Counted from the stretch's first letter, positions 35,425 to 44,368 are shown. The stretch is DNA of 64,000 nt from UBA8337 sp963932545 (GCA_963932545.1 CAWVRH010000001.1:1-64000), one strand, 5' to 3'. Notes: generated from the letters alone by a model not told the origin. A program made the numbers and translations.

Positions 35425-36198
35425 TTGGCAGCACTGGCAACAATAGGACGTTTTTTCCTCGGCTTTTTTGCCCAAACGGGACAGCTCGCGATTTTCATCG
35501 GGCAAACGCTAGCGGCACTCGCGCGGCCGCCATTTTATTTTCGGATGATTGGCCAACAGATGCTGCGCATCGGCTATTTTTCTTTGCCCGTTGTCGCCCT
35601 CACCTCGTTTTTCACGGGCGGCGCTCTGGCCATTCAAATTTACTATGGCGGCAGTCAATTTAACTCCGAAGCCATCGTCTCCAGCATTGTCGCGCTTGGC
35701 ATCACTCGTGAACTGGGGCCTGTTTTAGGCGGGCTTATGGTAGCAGGTCGGGTATCGGCAGCCATTGCCGCCGAAATTGGCACCATGCGGGTGACCGAAC
35801 AAATTGATGCGCTGACCACCCTCTCCACCAACCCTTATAAATACCTCGTTGCGCCGCGCGTGATTGCTGCCACCCTATGCATGCCTCTGCTGGCTTTGGT
35901 GGCAGATATTCTAGGCATCTTTGGCGGCTTCGTGGTTGGCACGCAGAGTTTTGATTTCAACGCCGCCATTTATGTGCAGCGCACTTTCAGCTTTTTGCAA
36001 TTTGACGATGTCGCCTCTGGCCTCATCAAAGCGGCCGTGTTTGGTTTCATCATCGCCATCATGGGCTGCTATAATGGCTATCATTCAAAAGGCGGCGCGC
36101 AAGGCGTGGGCCGCGCCACCACCAATGCCGTGGTTAGTGCCAGCATTCTTATTCTCGCCGCCAACTATCTGATGACGGCGCTGCTGTTCTCATCATGA
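35425..36198 (+). CDS. mlaE: Permease MlaE of the phospholipid transport ABC system
   Basis: 257 residues with five or six hydrophobic segments and the family motifs LTSFFTGGALAIQIYYGG, ITRELGPVLGGLMVAGRVSAAIAAEIGTMRVTEQIDAL. MlaE forms the inner-membrane core between MlaD and MlaF. The start is a TTG at 35425 preceded by a CAGGAGAG ribosome site; no ATG fits. mlaF overlaps its stop by 4 bases. The partner mlaD lies 29 kb away in this window. Confidence 0.92.
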   Translation: MAALATIGRFFLGFFAQTGQLAIFIGQTLAALARPPFYFRMIGQQMLRIGYFSLPVVALTSFFTGGALAIQIYYGGSQFNSEAIVSSIVALGITRELGPVLGGLMVAGRVSAAIAAEIGTMRVTEQIDALTTLSTNPYKYLVAPRVIAATLCMPLLALVADILGIFGGFVVGTQSFDFNAAIYVQRTFSFLQFDDVASGLIKAAVFGFIIAIMGCYNGYHSKGGAQGVGRATTNAVVSASILILAANYLMTALLFSS

Positions 36199-36992
36199 CC
36201 GATAAAATATCGCTAGCCAAAGTGCATAAGCGCTTCGCCACCAAGGAGGTGCTGCGCGGGCTCACCCTGAATATCGAAAAAGGCCAGTCGATGGTGGTTA
36301 TCGGTGGATCGGGTAGCGGCAAATCGGTGATGTTGAAGTCCATTCTCGGCCTTCTTACGCCCGATAGCGGCTCGATTGTCATCGATGGCCAAGAAACCGT
36401 TGGTCTGGCGCGCGAAAAGCGCAGTGCCATAGACGCGCAAATTGGTATGTTGTTCCAAAATGGCGCCTTGTTTGACAGTCTCCCCGTGTGGAAGAACGTT
36501 GCCTTTCGCGGCATCCAAAACGAGGGCATGAACGAAGACGAAGCGCGCCAAATCGGCAAAGAGGCTCTGCGTCGTGTAGGGCTTGGCGACGAGCTGTTAG
36601 ATTTGTTTCCCGGCGCCCTATCCGGCGGCATGCATAAGCGAGTTGGCTTGGCCCGCGCCATTGCCTTCAGCCCAGAAATTATTTTCTTTGATGAGCCGAC
36701 TACCGGTCTCGACCCGATTATGACCGATGTTATCAATCACCTCATTCAAGACTGCGTGCAAGATTTAGGCGCCACCACGTTGACCATCACCCACGATATG
36801 ACCAGCGTGCGCGCTATCGCCGATAAAACCGCCCTGCTCTATAAAGGCGACATTATCTGGCACGGCGACCAAGCCGCGCTCGATGCCTCGAAAGACCCGT
36901 TCTTGCATCAATTCATCCACGGCCTTGCCCATGGCCCTATTGAGGTCGAAGGCCAGCAACTTGAGGCCGCGATTGCGGGGTTAGATAGCTAA
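36195..36992 (+). CDS. mlaF: ATPase MlaF of the phospholipid transport ABC system
   Basis: 265 residues. Walker A GGSGSGKSVMLK, Q-loop region MLFQNGALFDSLPVW, the Mla-type signature LSGGMHKRVGLARAIAF, Walker B IIFFDEPTTGLDPI and the switch histidine ITHDM are all present. It powers lipid movement through MlaE. It overlaps mlaE by 4 bp and is followed directly by radA. Confidence 0.95.
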   Translation: MTDKISLAKVHKRFATKEVLRGLTLNIEKGQSMVVIGGSGSGKSVMLKSILGLLTPDSGSIVIDGQETVGLAREKRSAIDAQIGMLFQNGALFDSLPVWKNVAFRGIQNEGMNEDEARQIGKEALRRVGLGDELLDLFPGALSGGMHKRVGLARAIAFSPEIIFFDEPTTGLDPIMTDVINHLIQDCVQDLGATTLTITHDMTSVRAIADKTALLYKGDIIWHGDQAALDASKDPFLHQFIHGLAHGPIEVEGQQLEAAIAGLDS

Positions 36993-38384
36993 ATGGCCCG
37001 CACCAGCCAAGAATATGTCTGCAATAAATGCGGCAATGTCACCACCAAATGGTCCGGTAAATGCGAAGCCTGCTTTGAGTGGAATTGCATTGTCGAAGGT
37101 TCTGGCTCGAGCGCGCCGCCCATCGGGCGCGGAGCCAAAAAGACCAAAGGCCAATCCATCACCCTCTCGTCGTTGGCAGGAGAAGACGAACCGGCAGAAC
37201 GCAGCACCTCTGGCATTGAAGAGCTGGACCGTGTTTTAGGAGGCGGGCTCGTGCCGGGCTCCGCAACCCTAATCGCCGGCGACCCCGGCATTGGGAAGTC
37301 GACTTTATTGCTGCAAGCTGCCGCCGCGATTGGGGAAAACGCCGCCGCAAAAGATGGCAAAGTGGTTTACATTTCTGGCGAGGAAGCCTTGGCACAATTA
37401 CGCATGCGGGCCAGACGACTTGGCCTTTCCGATGCGCCGGTTGAATTAGCTTCCGAAACCAATGTGGCAGATATTTGCAAGACGCTAGAAAAAGAAGGCC
37501 CATTGGCCCTCGTCGTCATCGATTCCATTCAGACCATGTGGTCGCCGGCCATCGAGGCTGCGCCCGGCACAGTCAGCCAAGTGCGGGTGGCGGGGCAGGA
37601 GCTTATTCATTTTGCCAAACGCACCGATACGCCGGTTATTTTGGTGGGTCATGTTACCAAAGACGGGCAAATTGCGGGGCCTCGTGTGCTTGAGCATATG
37701 GTCGATACGGTGGTTTATTTTGAGGGCGATAGGGGCGACCAATATCGTATTCTGCGCTCCATTAAAAACCGTTTTGGGCCCGCCCACGAAATGGGTGTCT
37801 TCGAAATGCAAGGCGCAGGCCTGATGCAAGTTCAAAACCCGTCGGCGCTGTTTCTCGAAGGCCGAGATGAAAATGTTCCGGGTGCCGCCGTTTTTGCAGG
37901 CCTAGAAGGCACGCGTCCGCTATTGGTTGAAATTCAAGCCTTGGCCGCGCCGTCCTCTTTAGCCACCCCGCGCCGCGCGGTTGTTGGCTGGGATACCAAT
38001 CGCCTATCGATGGTGCTGGCCGTATTGGAGGCGCGCTGTGGCATGTCTTTTTCAGGGCGCGATGTATTTTTAAATGTGGCAGGCGGCATGCGCATTAACG
38101 AGCCAGCCGCAGATTTGGCAGTAGCGGCCGCGTTGATCTCATCGTTGAGCGGCAAGCCAATAGCCAAAGACAGTGTTGTGTTTGGCGAGATTAGCCTGTC
38201 TGGCGCCGTAAGACCGGTGACGCAAAGCGGCGTGCGTCTGAAGGAAGCCGAGAAACTAGGCTTCAAAATGGCCTATGCCCCCAAGACCGGAAATGCCGAG
38301 TTACCCAAGAGTGTAAAGATAAAACAAATAGACGACTTGGGCGCCCTAATTGCGGCCTTTGGCGTAACCCCTACCGAGGAATAA
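36993..38384 (+). CDS. radA: DNA repair protein RadA
   Basis: 463 residues. An N-terminal zinc finger (Cys-Asn-Lys-Cys and Cys-Glu-Ala-Cys), a RecA-like core with Walker A AGDPGIGKSTLLLQ, the RadA-specific KNRFGP motif and a C-terminal Lon-protease-like domain without the protease serine context. RadA drives branch migration during recombination. The ATG directly follows the mlaF stop. Confidence 0.96.
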   Translation: MARTSQEYVCNKCGNVTTKWSGKCEACFEWNCIVEGSGSSAPPIGRGAKKTKGQSITLSSLAGEDEPAERSTSGIEELDRVLGGGLVPGSATLIAGDPGIGKSTLLLQAAAAIGENAAAKDGKVVYISGEEALAQLRMRARRLGLSDAPVELASETNVADICKTLEKEGPLALVVIDSIQTMWSPAIEAAPGTVSQVRVAGQELIHFAKRTDTPVILVGHVTKDGQIAGPRVLEHMVDTVVYFEGDRGDQYRILRSIKNRFGPAHEMGVFEMQGAGLMQVQNPSALFLEGRDENVPGAAVFAGLEGTRPLLVEIQALAAPSSLATPRRAVVGWDTNRLSMVLAVLEARCGMSFSGRDVFLNVAGGMRINEPAADLAVAAALISSLSGKPIAKDSVVFGEISLSGAVRPVTQSGVRLKEAEKLGFKMAYAPKTGNAELPKSVKIKQIDDLGALIAAFGVTPTEE

Positions 38385-38429
38385 GCGCCTTCAGGAGCGC
38401 TAAAGTTCGACTCATGATAGGAATTCGTT

Positions 38430-39125
38430 ATGGAATTACTGGTCCTTGATTATCTCATCATCGCGGTGCTGCTTATCTCGGCATCGCTATCTTTGATGCG
38501 CGGGTTCACCAAAGAGGTTCTGTCCATTCTAGGGTGGGCGGCCGCAGGCTATGCTGCCATTTTCTTTGGCCCTTCTTTAAAACCCGTTTTGGCCAATTAC
38601 ATCAAAATTGACTGGGTGGTTAACGGTGGCGCCATGCTGGTGACTTTCTTGGCCACTTTGATTGTGTTTTCTTTTCTCAGTTCCATGATATCGAAACAGA
38701 TGAAGGGCAGCGCGCTCGGGCCCCTAGACCGCTCTATGGGCGTGATGTTTGGCGCTGCACGCGGCGCCTTTATCATCTGCATGGCTTATCTGGGCATGAG
38801 CGCGGTGTTTCCCGAAGACGAACACCCAGACTTCATCACCCAAGCCAAATTGCGCCCCATGTTGCAAACCGGCAGCAAAGCTTTTGTGACGCTTGTGCCC
38901 CTAGAGCGTTTGCCGCTCAACCTCATCAATATCGGCACCACATCGCCAGCCGATGGGGTGGAGGCTTTGCAAGAATTTGGGCAAGAAGTGTTGCTAGATG
39001 CGGCGAAAGAACAGATCGATAAAATTGTTGAGGAAACGCAAGACAGCTTCAAAGACACGGGCTATAAACAAGGCGAGAGATCGACGATTGAGCGGCTTAT
39101 CCGCAATACCGAAGGGGTCAAATAA
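38430..39125 (+). CDS. cvpA: CvpA family membrane protein
   Basis: 231 residues with four hydrophobic helices in the first 130 residues (LDYLIIAVLLISASLSLMRG first) and a charged C-terminal tail. CvpA proteins are named after colicin V production; their molecular role is unresolved. Linkage with purF is the same as in E. coli, and here the cvpA stop overlaps the purF start as TAATG. Confidence 0.9.
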   Translation: MELLVLDYLIIAVLLISASLSLMRGFTKEVLSILGWAAAGYAAIFFGPSLKPVLANYIKIDWVVNGGAMLVTFLATLIVFSFLSSMISKQMKGSALGPLDRSMGVMFGAARGAFIICMAYLGMSAVFPEDEHPDFITQAKLRPMLQTGSKAFVTLVPLERLPLNLINIGTTSPADGVEALQEFGQEVLLDAAKEQIDKIVEETQDSFKDTGYKQGERSTIERLIRNTEGVK

Positions 39126-40594
39126 TGACACGCCTACCCGCCTATCATTATGACGAAAAGACCGATAAATTACGCGACGAATGTGGCGTGTTCGGCATCT
39201 TTGGCCACCCCGATGCCGCCGCCCTTACCACTTTAGGATTACACGCTTTGCAACATCGCGGCCAAGAGGCTGCGGGCATTGTGAGCTTCGATGGCAAAAA
39301 CTTTTTTGCTGAACGCCGCATGGGACTGGTCTCTGACCATTTCACCAAGCCGCGCGTTTTAGACAATCTTTTAGGCCCCTCGGCGGTTGGCCATGTGCGT
39401 TACTCGACCACGGGCGAGACGATTTTGCGCAATGTGCAGCCGCTATTCGCCGACCTAACTGGCGGTGGCTTTGCCATTGCCCATAATGGCAACCTCACCA
39501 ATGCGCTAACTTTGCGCGAGGAGCTGGTGAAAAACGGCTCGATTTTCCAATCGACGTCGGACACAGAAACCATTTTGCAATTGGTGGCGCGCTCCAAACG
39601 GGTCAATACATTGTCGCGCTTTACCGATGCGCTATTTCAAATTGAAGGCGCTTATGCGCTGGTGGTGCTGACCAATAAAAAGCTCATCGGCGCGCGCGAC
39701 CCATTGGGCATTCGCCCCTTGGTGATTGGCAAGCTAGATGACGCCTATATTTTGGCCTCCGAAACCTGCGCTTTGGATATTATTGGCGCCAGCTTTGTGC
39801 GCGAAGTCGAGAACGGCGAGATTGTGGTCATCACAGATAGCGGCATTGAGAGCATCAAACCTTTCCCGCCCATCGAGCCGCGCCCGTGCATTTTCGAGTA
39901 TATTTATTTCTCACGCCCCGACAGCATGATTAACGGCAAAAGCGTTTACGATTGCCGCAAGGCTTTTGGTCGCAAATTGGCGGAAGAAAGCGGCGTCGAA
40001 GCCGATGTGGTTATTCCGGTGCCAGACAGCGGCGTGCCTTCGGCTATCGGCTATGGCGAAGCGTCAAAAATTCCCTTTGAGCTGGGCATCATCCGCAATC
40101 ATTACGTTGGCCGCACGTTCATTGAGCCGACGCAATCCATTCGCGCCTTCTCGGTGAAGTTAAAACATAACGCCAATCGCGCGCAAGTGAATGGCAAGCG
40201 CGTCATCCTCATCGACGACAGCATTGTGCGCGGCACCACCTCGGTAAAAATCGTGCAAATGATGCGCGAAGCTGGCGCGACGGAAGTGCATATGCGCATC
40301 GCCTCGCCGCCGATTACCCACCCAGATTTTTACGGTATTGATACGCCGAGCCAAGAGCATTTGCTGGCCGCCAACCACTCGCTGGATGATATGTGCAAAT
40401 ATATCGGCGCCGACAGCCTAGCCTTCTTGAGCGTCGATGGCCTGTATCAAGCCATGGGCTTTCCCGATGGCCGCAACGCCGAGCGCCCGCAATATACCGA
40501 CCATTGCTTCACGGGCGAATACCCAACCGGCCTCGCCGACCAAAACGGTGGCGACCATTTGCACCAACTCTCGCTTCTTTCTGAACAAGCTTAA
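39125..40594 (+). CDS. purF: Amidophosphoribosyltransferase
   Basis: 489 residues. PurF makes phosphoribosylamine from PRPP and glutamine, the first step of purine synthesis. The glutaminase nucleophile is the cysteine in DECGVFGIFG after a propeptide of about 19 residues; FFAERRMGLVSDHF, HNGNLTNA and the PRPP-loop VILIDDSIVRGTTS are present. Purine genes are scattered through the window (purMN, purF, guaA, guaB, gmk, ndk). Confidence 0.96.
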   Translation: MTRLPAYHYDEKTDKLRDECGVFGIFGHPDAAALTTLGLHALQHRGQEAAGIVSFDGKNFFAERRMGLVSDHFTKPRVLDNLLGPSAVGHVRYSTTGETILRNVQPLFADLTGGGFAIAHNGNLTNALTLREELVKNGSIFQSTSDTETILQLVARSKRVNTLSRFTDALFQIEGAYALVVLTNKKLIGARDPLGIRPLVIGKLDDAYILASETCALDIIGASFVREVENGEIVVITDSGIESIKPFPPIEPRPCIFEYIYFSRPDSMINGKSVYDCRKAFGRKLAEESGVEADVVIPVPDSGVPSAIGYGEASKIPFELGIIRNHYVGRTFIEPTQSIRAFSVKLKHNANRAQVNGKRVILIDDSIVRGTTSVKIVQMMREAGATEVHMRIASPPITHPDFYGIDTPSQEHLLAANHSLDDMCKYIGADSLAFLSVDGLYQAMGFPDGRNAERPQYTDHCFTGEYPTGLADQNGGDHLHQLSLLSEQA

Positions 40595-40597
40595 TCC

Positions 40598-41338
40598 ATG
40601 ACCAACACAATGGCACCCGCCGCCTCCCAAGGGCATGATTTCGCTGGTAAATTAGCCCTCGTCACGGGCGCAGGTCGGGGTATCGGCTGGGCCGTGGCGC
40701 AAGGTTTAGCCACCGCTGGCGCGCATGTTTTGCTGCTATCGCGCACGCAAGGCGCACTGGAAGACTTATACGACACCATCTCGGCAGCCGGCGGCGAAGC
40801 CACGGGCGTGCCGATGGATGTCACCGATGGCGAGGCGCTCGACCGTCTGGGCGCCAGCCTAAACGAGCGCTTTGGCAAATTAGATATGCTGGTCGGCAAT
40901 GCCGGCGTGCTAGGGCCGATGACCCCCAGCTCGCATATTGACCCGAAAGAATTCGACAAAGCCATGGCCGTAAATGTGACGGCCAATGCGCGCCTCATCC
41001 GCGCCATGGAGCCGCTTTTATTGCAAGCCGAAGCGCCGCGTGCGGTGTTCACCACCTCGGGCGCCGCGCATAAATGCCGTCCATTTTGGGGCACTTACGC
41101 GACCACCAAAGCGGCGCTAGATGCCTTGGTAAAAACTTGGGCGAACGAGCATGCGAACGACGCTTTGCGCGCCAATTTACTCTCCCCCGGCCCCATTCGC
41201 ACGGCGATGCGCGCGCAAGCCATGCCCGGCGAAGATCCAGAAACCTTGCCCACACCTGCCGATGTGGCGCCGCTTTTCTTGGAGCTGCTATCGCCCAAGG
41301 AAACGCGTACCGGCGAGATTATTGAGTTTCAAAAATAA
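40598..41338 (+). CDS. Short-chain dehydrogenase/reductase (YciK-like)
   Basis: 246 residues. The cofactor loop is TGAGRGIGWAVAQGLA, NNAG is replaced by GNAGVLGPMTP, and the catalytic Tyr-x-x-x-Lys is in GTYATTKAALDALVK. LLSPGPIRTAMRAQAMPGED near the end resembles the YciK-type oxidoreductases. The substrate is unknown. It begins 3 bp after purF and is probably in the same transcript. Confidence 0.85.
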   Translation: MTNTMAPAASQGHDFAGKLALVTGAGRGIGWAVAQGLATAGAHVLLLSRTQGALEDLYDTISAAGGEATGVPMDVTDGEALDRLGASLNERFGKLDMLVGNAGVLGPMTPSSHIDPKEFDKAMAVNVTANARLIRAMEPLLLQAEAPRAVFTTSGAAHKCRPFWGTYATTKAALDALVKTWANEHANDALRANLLSPGPIRTAMRAQAMPGEDPETLPTPADVAPLFLELLSPKETRTGEIIEFQK

Positions 41339-41401
41339 CCCACTGGCGTTTGCGGGCGCACAGTGGCAAGCTTTCCCAAAATAAGAACAAGGGGAAACGC
41401 T

Positions 41402-41599
41402 ATGTCTTTTTATTACATCAATCCAAAACCGCTAGAAAGCGGCGCCTATGAAGTGCATCAAGAAGGCTGCGGCCTGCTGGTACAAGACCCAGACCGCATC
41501 GACCTAGGCAGCCACCTGACCCCCGACACCGCGATGAAAAGCGCCGCGAGATATTACGACAAGGTTGTCGCTTGTGTGCATTGTGGCAAGGATGAGTGA
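41402..41599 (+). CDS. Small cysteine-containing protein of unknown function
   Basis: 65 residues from the ATG at 41402, with a GGGGAAA ribosome site before it; an in-frame start 39 bp upstream is less likely. Three cysteines: one in HQEGCGLL and a Cys-x-x-Cys pair in ACVHCGKDE at the end, which could bind a metal or be redox active. The first half looks like a small beta domain. I do not recognise the family. It is the last gene before the A+T-rich island, and the first GATC of the island cluster overlaps its stop codon. Confidence 0.7.
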   Translation: MSFYYINPKPLESGAYEVHQEGCGLLVQDPDRIDLGSHLTPDTAMKSAARYYDKVVACVHCGKDE

Positions 41600-41701
41600 T
41601 CAGAATTAGATCTAGATAACTTGTATTTGATCGTTGTGATCAAAGCCCGATCCAGAATAGCGTGATCCCAATAATAAAAAGGGAGAGCGTGATGACGGAT
41701 C
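41598..41701 (+). promoter_or_regulatory. GATC-rich control region with a perfect inverted repeat, upstream of the nuclease-DGQHR gene
   Basis: Seven GATC sites start at 41598, 41609, 41629, 41638, 41649, 41664 and 41698. Two of them are the inner ends of a perfect inverted repeat, TTTGATC at 41626-41632 and GATCAAA at 41638-41644, separated by GTTGT. This shape suits binding of a dimeric protein. A Dam-like methyltransferase is encoded by the second gene downstream, and GATC is the site of that enzyme type, so methylation of the operator is plausible. No convincing -35/-10 pair was identified. A GGGAG ribosome site at about 41681 serves the downstream ATG. Confidence 0.6.
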
Positions 41702-43527
41702 AAAAAGTTAGCGTCCACTGGGATGCAATGGATAGGCTATTGAGTTCGAAGAGCAGTGAGTTTTCGACAGAACTTAAACTGCGAAAGCTAGATTACGAAG
41801 AGGTTTCTCAGGACATAGGCAGTCCTCCGCCTTTGACAAAAGATGGATGGTATGAAGGCGGTAAAACGACGAAAAAGGTTAAGTATCGCAGAAAGAAATC
41901 CATTGGGGACGCTCTTGAAGACCGAGCATGGATGCTAATAAGGCAACTGGGTATCGACCACATAAATAAGGGACGGAATTTTAAGCTCCAGTTTGGCAAG
42001 AAGTTAAATGAAGTCAAACAAATTGATGTTTTTGCCGTCGACGAAAAGCATAAGGCTATACTGGTAATAGAATGCAAAGAGAGCGAGACAGACCAAAGAA
42101 CCAGCCTAAGATCAGACCTGATTGAAAGCACTAGAATGAAAGAGGTCTACGAACCAAATGTTAGTGGTCATGGCTACAAACCCATTTTTATCTACATTAG
42201 CCAAAATCGACATTGGTCAGCGAAAGACACACAACACGCTCTAGATAGCAACATCTACGTTATTGACGATGAAAACATTCGGTACTTCGAAGACCTTATT
42301 AAAAATTTGGGTTCTGCCGCTCGGCCTCAACTTTACGGCGAGTTCTTGACACATCCTTCCAATACCAAGGTTCATGGGAAGGTCAAAATCCCTGCTATTG
42401 AGACCACTGTGCGCTTAAAGGGAAAACAAAACAAAAAAGTTTACAACTTTATTGTTCAAGCAAAAGATTTGGTAAATATTGCCTTCATCAATCATCGAGG
42501 GCTCCGCGGAGACAAGGGAAAGAACCAGTATCAGCGAATGATAAAGAAAAATCGGCTTAAGGAAATATCCAATTTTGTATCTAATGGTGGTCAATTTGTG
42601 ACTAATATTTTAGTGAATTTTATGGGGCAACCCAAATTTGAACGGCTTTCTAAAGATAATCAATCTGAGAATAGAAACATCACATTTGGACACCTTACAC
42701 TTCCCGACCGTTACCGGTCAGCAATCATAATAGACGGCCAACACCGCCTTTTTGGCTGCGCATCTGATGACGCGACATCAAGCACCCCTCTCATGGTAAC
42801 TGCATTCGACCAACTGGATGAAAAAGAAGAGATTGACATGTTCGTCACGATCAATAGTAAACAGCAAAAAATTCCTCCGAGCTTAATAACTGGACTTAAA
42901 ACTAATTATATCGACGAAGACAACCCTACCAAGGCACTCGAAGCAATGGCATCCTCCGTATTCGATCAATTAGCAAACGATCGTAAAAGCCCATTCTTTG
43001 GACGGTTTGCTCCTCAAGACGGAACCCCGAGAGCAGCCAATGAAAACTTGAAGTGGGCGGGGATAACTAAATCACTCATCGACAGCAAGCTAATTGGATC
43101 AGTTCCATCAGGCTCAACGGAAGAGCTCTTTCCTGGTCTTCTTAACGCCACGTCAGCTCGGGAAGAAACGGTAGAGCGCGCAGTGTTCGTTTTTGACAAG
43201 TACTTTGCCGCCTTGCGCGATGCTAATAAAACAGCGTGGGACTTAGGGGATAGAGGTTATATTTGCACCAACACAGCGGTCGAGGCACATATTCGCCTCA
43301 TTAAGGATTTGCTCTCTCATATAGACAGTAATACCAAGTTCACGGTAACCGGAAAGAGGCCCAAAGCGATCTCTGAGAAGTTAAATGATTTACAACGTCC
43401 AATTATTGATTTCGTCAGGAATAAGAGACCTGCTGCATTGAAAAATAAATTTGAAACGGGTTACGGCCATAAAGCTCGAACCGATTACAAAGACAAACTA
43501 AAGAAAATAGTTGGCGGTCTTCATTAG
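41692..43527 (+). CDS. PD-(D/E)xK nuclease-like / DGQHR (DndB-like) fusion protein
   Basis: 611 residues from the ATG at 41692, chosen for its GGGAG ribosome site. Residues about 70-200 fit a restriction-endonuclease fold: Glu76 in ALEDRAW, Asp112 in QIDVF and Glu127-Cys-Lys129 in VIECKE form an E...D...ExK set. Residues about 240-400 hold the DGQHR domain: IIIDGQHRLFG (DGQHR at 348-352) and DMFVTINSKQQKIPPSL. The last 200 residues are helical and unassigned. DGQHR proteins are known from DndB, which controls DNA phosphorothioation, and from related DNA-modification loci. No dnd, ssp or dpd partner is present; a methyltransferase gene follows after 9 bp. Codon and base use are A+T-richer than the surroundings, which suggests transfer. 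Confidence 0.75.
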   Translation: MTDQKVSVHWDAMDRLLSSKSSEFSTELKLRKLDYEEVSQDIGSPPPLTKDGWYEGGKTTKKVKYRRKKSIGDALEDRAWMLIRQLGIDHINKGRNFKLQFGKKLNEVKQIDVFAVDEKHKAILVIECKESETDQRTSLRSDLIESTRMKEVYEPNVSGHGYKPIFIYISQNRHWSAKDTQHALDSNIYVIDDENIRYFEDLIKNLGSAARPQLYGEFLTHPSNTKVHGKVKIPAIETTVRLKGKQNKKVYNFIVQAKDLVNIAFINHRGLRGDKGKNQYQRMIKKNRLKEISNFVSNGGQFVTNILVNFMGQPKFERLSKDNQSENRNITFGHLTLPDRYRSAIIIDGQHRLFGCASDDATSSTPLMVTAFDQLDEKEEIDMFVTINSKQQKIPPSLITGLKTNYIDEDNPTKALEAMASSVFDQLANDRKSPFFGRFAPQDGTPRAANENLKWAGITKSLIDSKLIGSVPSGSTEELFPGLLNATSAREETVERAVFVFDKYFAALRDANKTAWDLGDRGYICTNTAVEAHIRLIKDLLSHIDSNTKFTVTGKRPKAISEKLNDLQRPIIDFVRNKRPAALKNKFETGYGHKARTDYKDKLKKIVGGLH

Positions 43528-43536
43528 CACAAGATA

Positions 43537-44368
43537 GTGAAATATACTCAGGTGCAAAGCGGATCCTTCATCAAATGGGCGGGTGGCAAGCGATGGCTGT
43601 CAAAGCGTCTACATATTTCCGACTTCGCTAGTTTCAATAGATATTTCGAGCCCTTTGTTGGCGGTGGAGCTATGTTTTTTTCTCTCCAACCGTCACAGGC
43701 TATTCTATCTGATGCCAACGAAGAACTCATAAACTCTTATCAAGCAGTGCGAGATGAACCTCACGCTTTGCTAAAGGAATTAAAGAAACATCAGATCAAG
43801 CATGGCTCTGACTTTTATTATTGGATGAGACAGCGGCGCTTCACAAACCCCATTAAAAAAAGCAGTAAGGTTTATCTATCTCAATAGAGCGGGATGGAAT
43901 GGGCTTTACAGGGTTAACGCCTCTGGAGGATTCAATGTTCCCATTGGCTCCGAGAAAATAATTATTCCAAATGAAGAAAACTTCTTCCGAGCTTCCGATA
44001 CATTGAGCAACGCACGTTTGCGAACCTACGATTTTTCAAAAAGCATAAGCCAAGCCAAGTCTGGAGATCTAATTTTTGCTGACCCGCCATATGCTGTAAA
44101 CCAACCCAAAAATGGTTTTCTTTCCTACAACGAAAAAGTGTTCTCGTGGGATGATCAACGTCGGCTTGCGTCGGCTCTAGAAAAAGCCTCTGCAAGAGGA
44201 GCGGCATTCATACTAACAAATGCAAATCACACCTCTATCGATGAACTTTATAAATTCGCCGATAAAAAGTTGATTAGCCGCGCAAGTTTGATATCTGGCG
44301 ATCCCAAATTCAGAAAGCCAATGACCGAAGCGATATACTCAAAAAATGTAAGGATTTCAATTTCCTAG
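43537..44368 (+). pseudogene. Dam/D12-class DNA adenine methyltransferase, frameshifted
   Basis: The first part reads from a GTG at 43537 for 116 codons with the SAM motifs KWAGGKR and YFEPFVGGGAMFF, then stops. The rest is in the +1 frame, with FIYLNRAGWNGLYRVN, the catalytic DPPY (44081-44092) and a normal C-terminus ending at TAG 44366-44368. Removing one A from the run of seven at 43855-43861 joins the parts into an intact protein of about 276 residues, the usual length for this family. The enzymes methylate adenine N6, typically in GATC. The break may be a sequencing error, a real inactivation, or an on/off homopolymer. It follows the nuclease-DGQHR gene by 9 bp. Confidence 0.8.

Noticed and set aside
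41600..41691. tRNA or attachment site flanking the island
   Set aside because: No tRNA-like fold or direct repeat shared with the right end near 44368 was seen.
43855..43870. Programmed -1 frameshift at the A run of the methyltransferase
   Set aside because: The downstream part is in the +1 frame, so a classical -1 slip on A AAA AAG would lead into the wrong frame.
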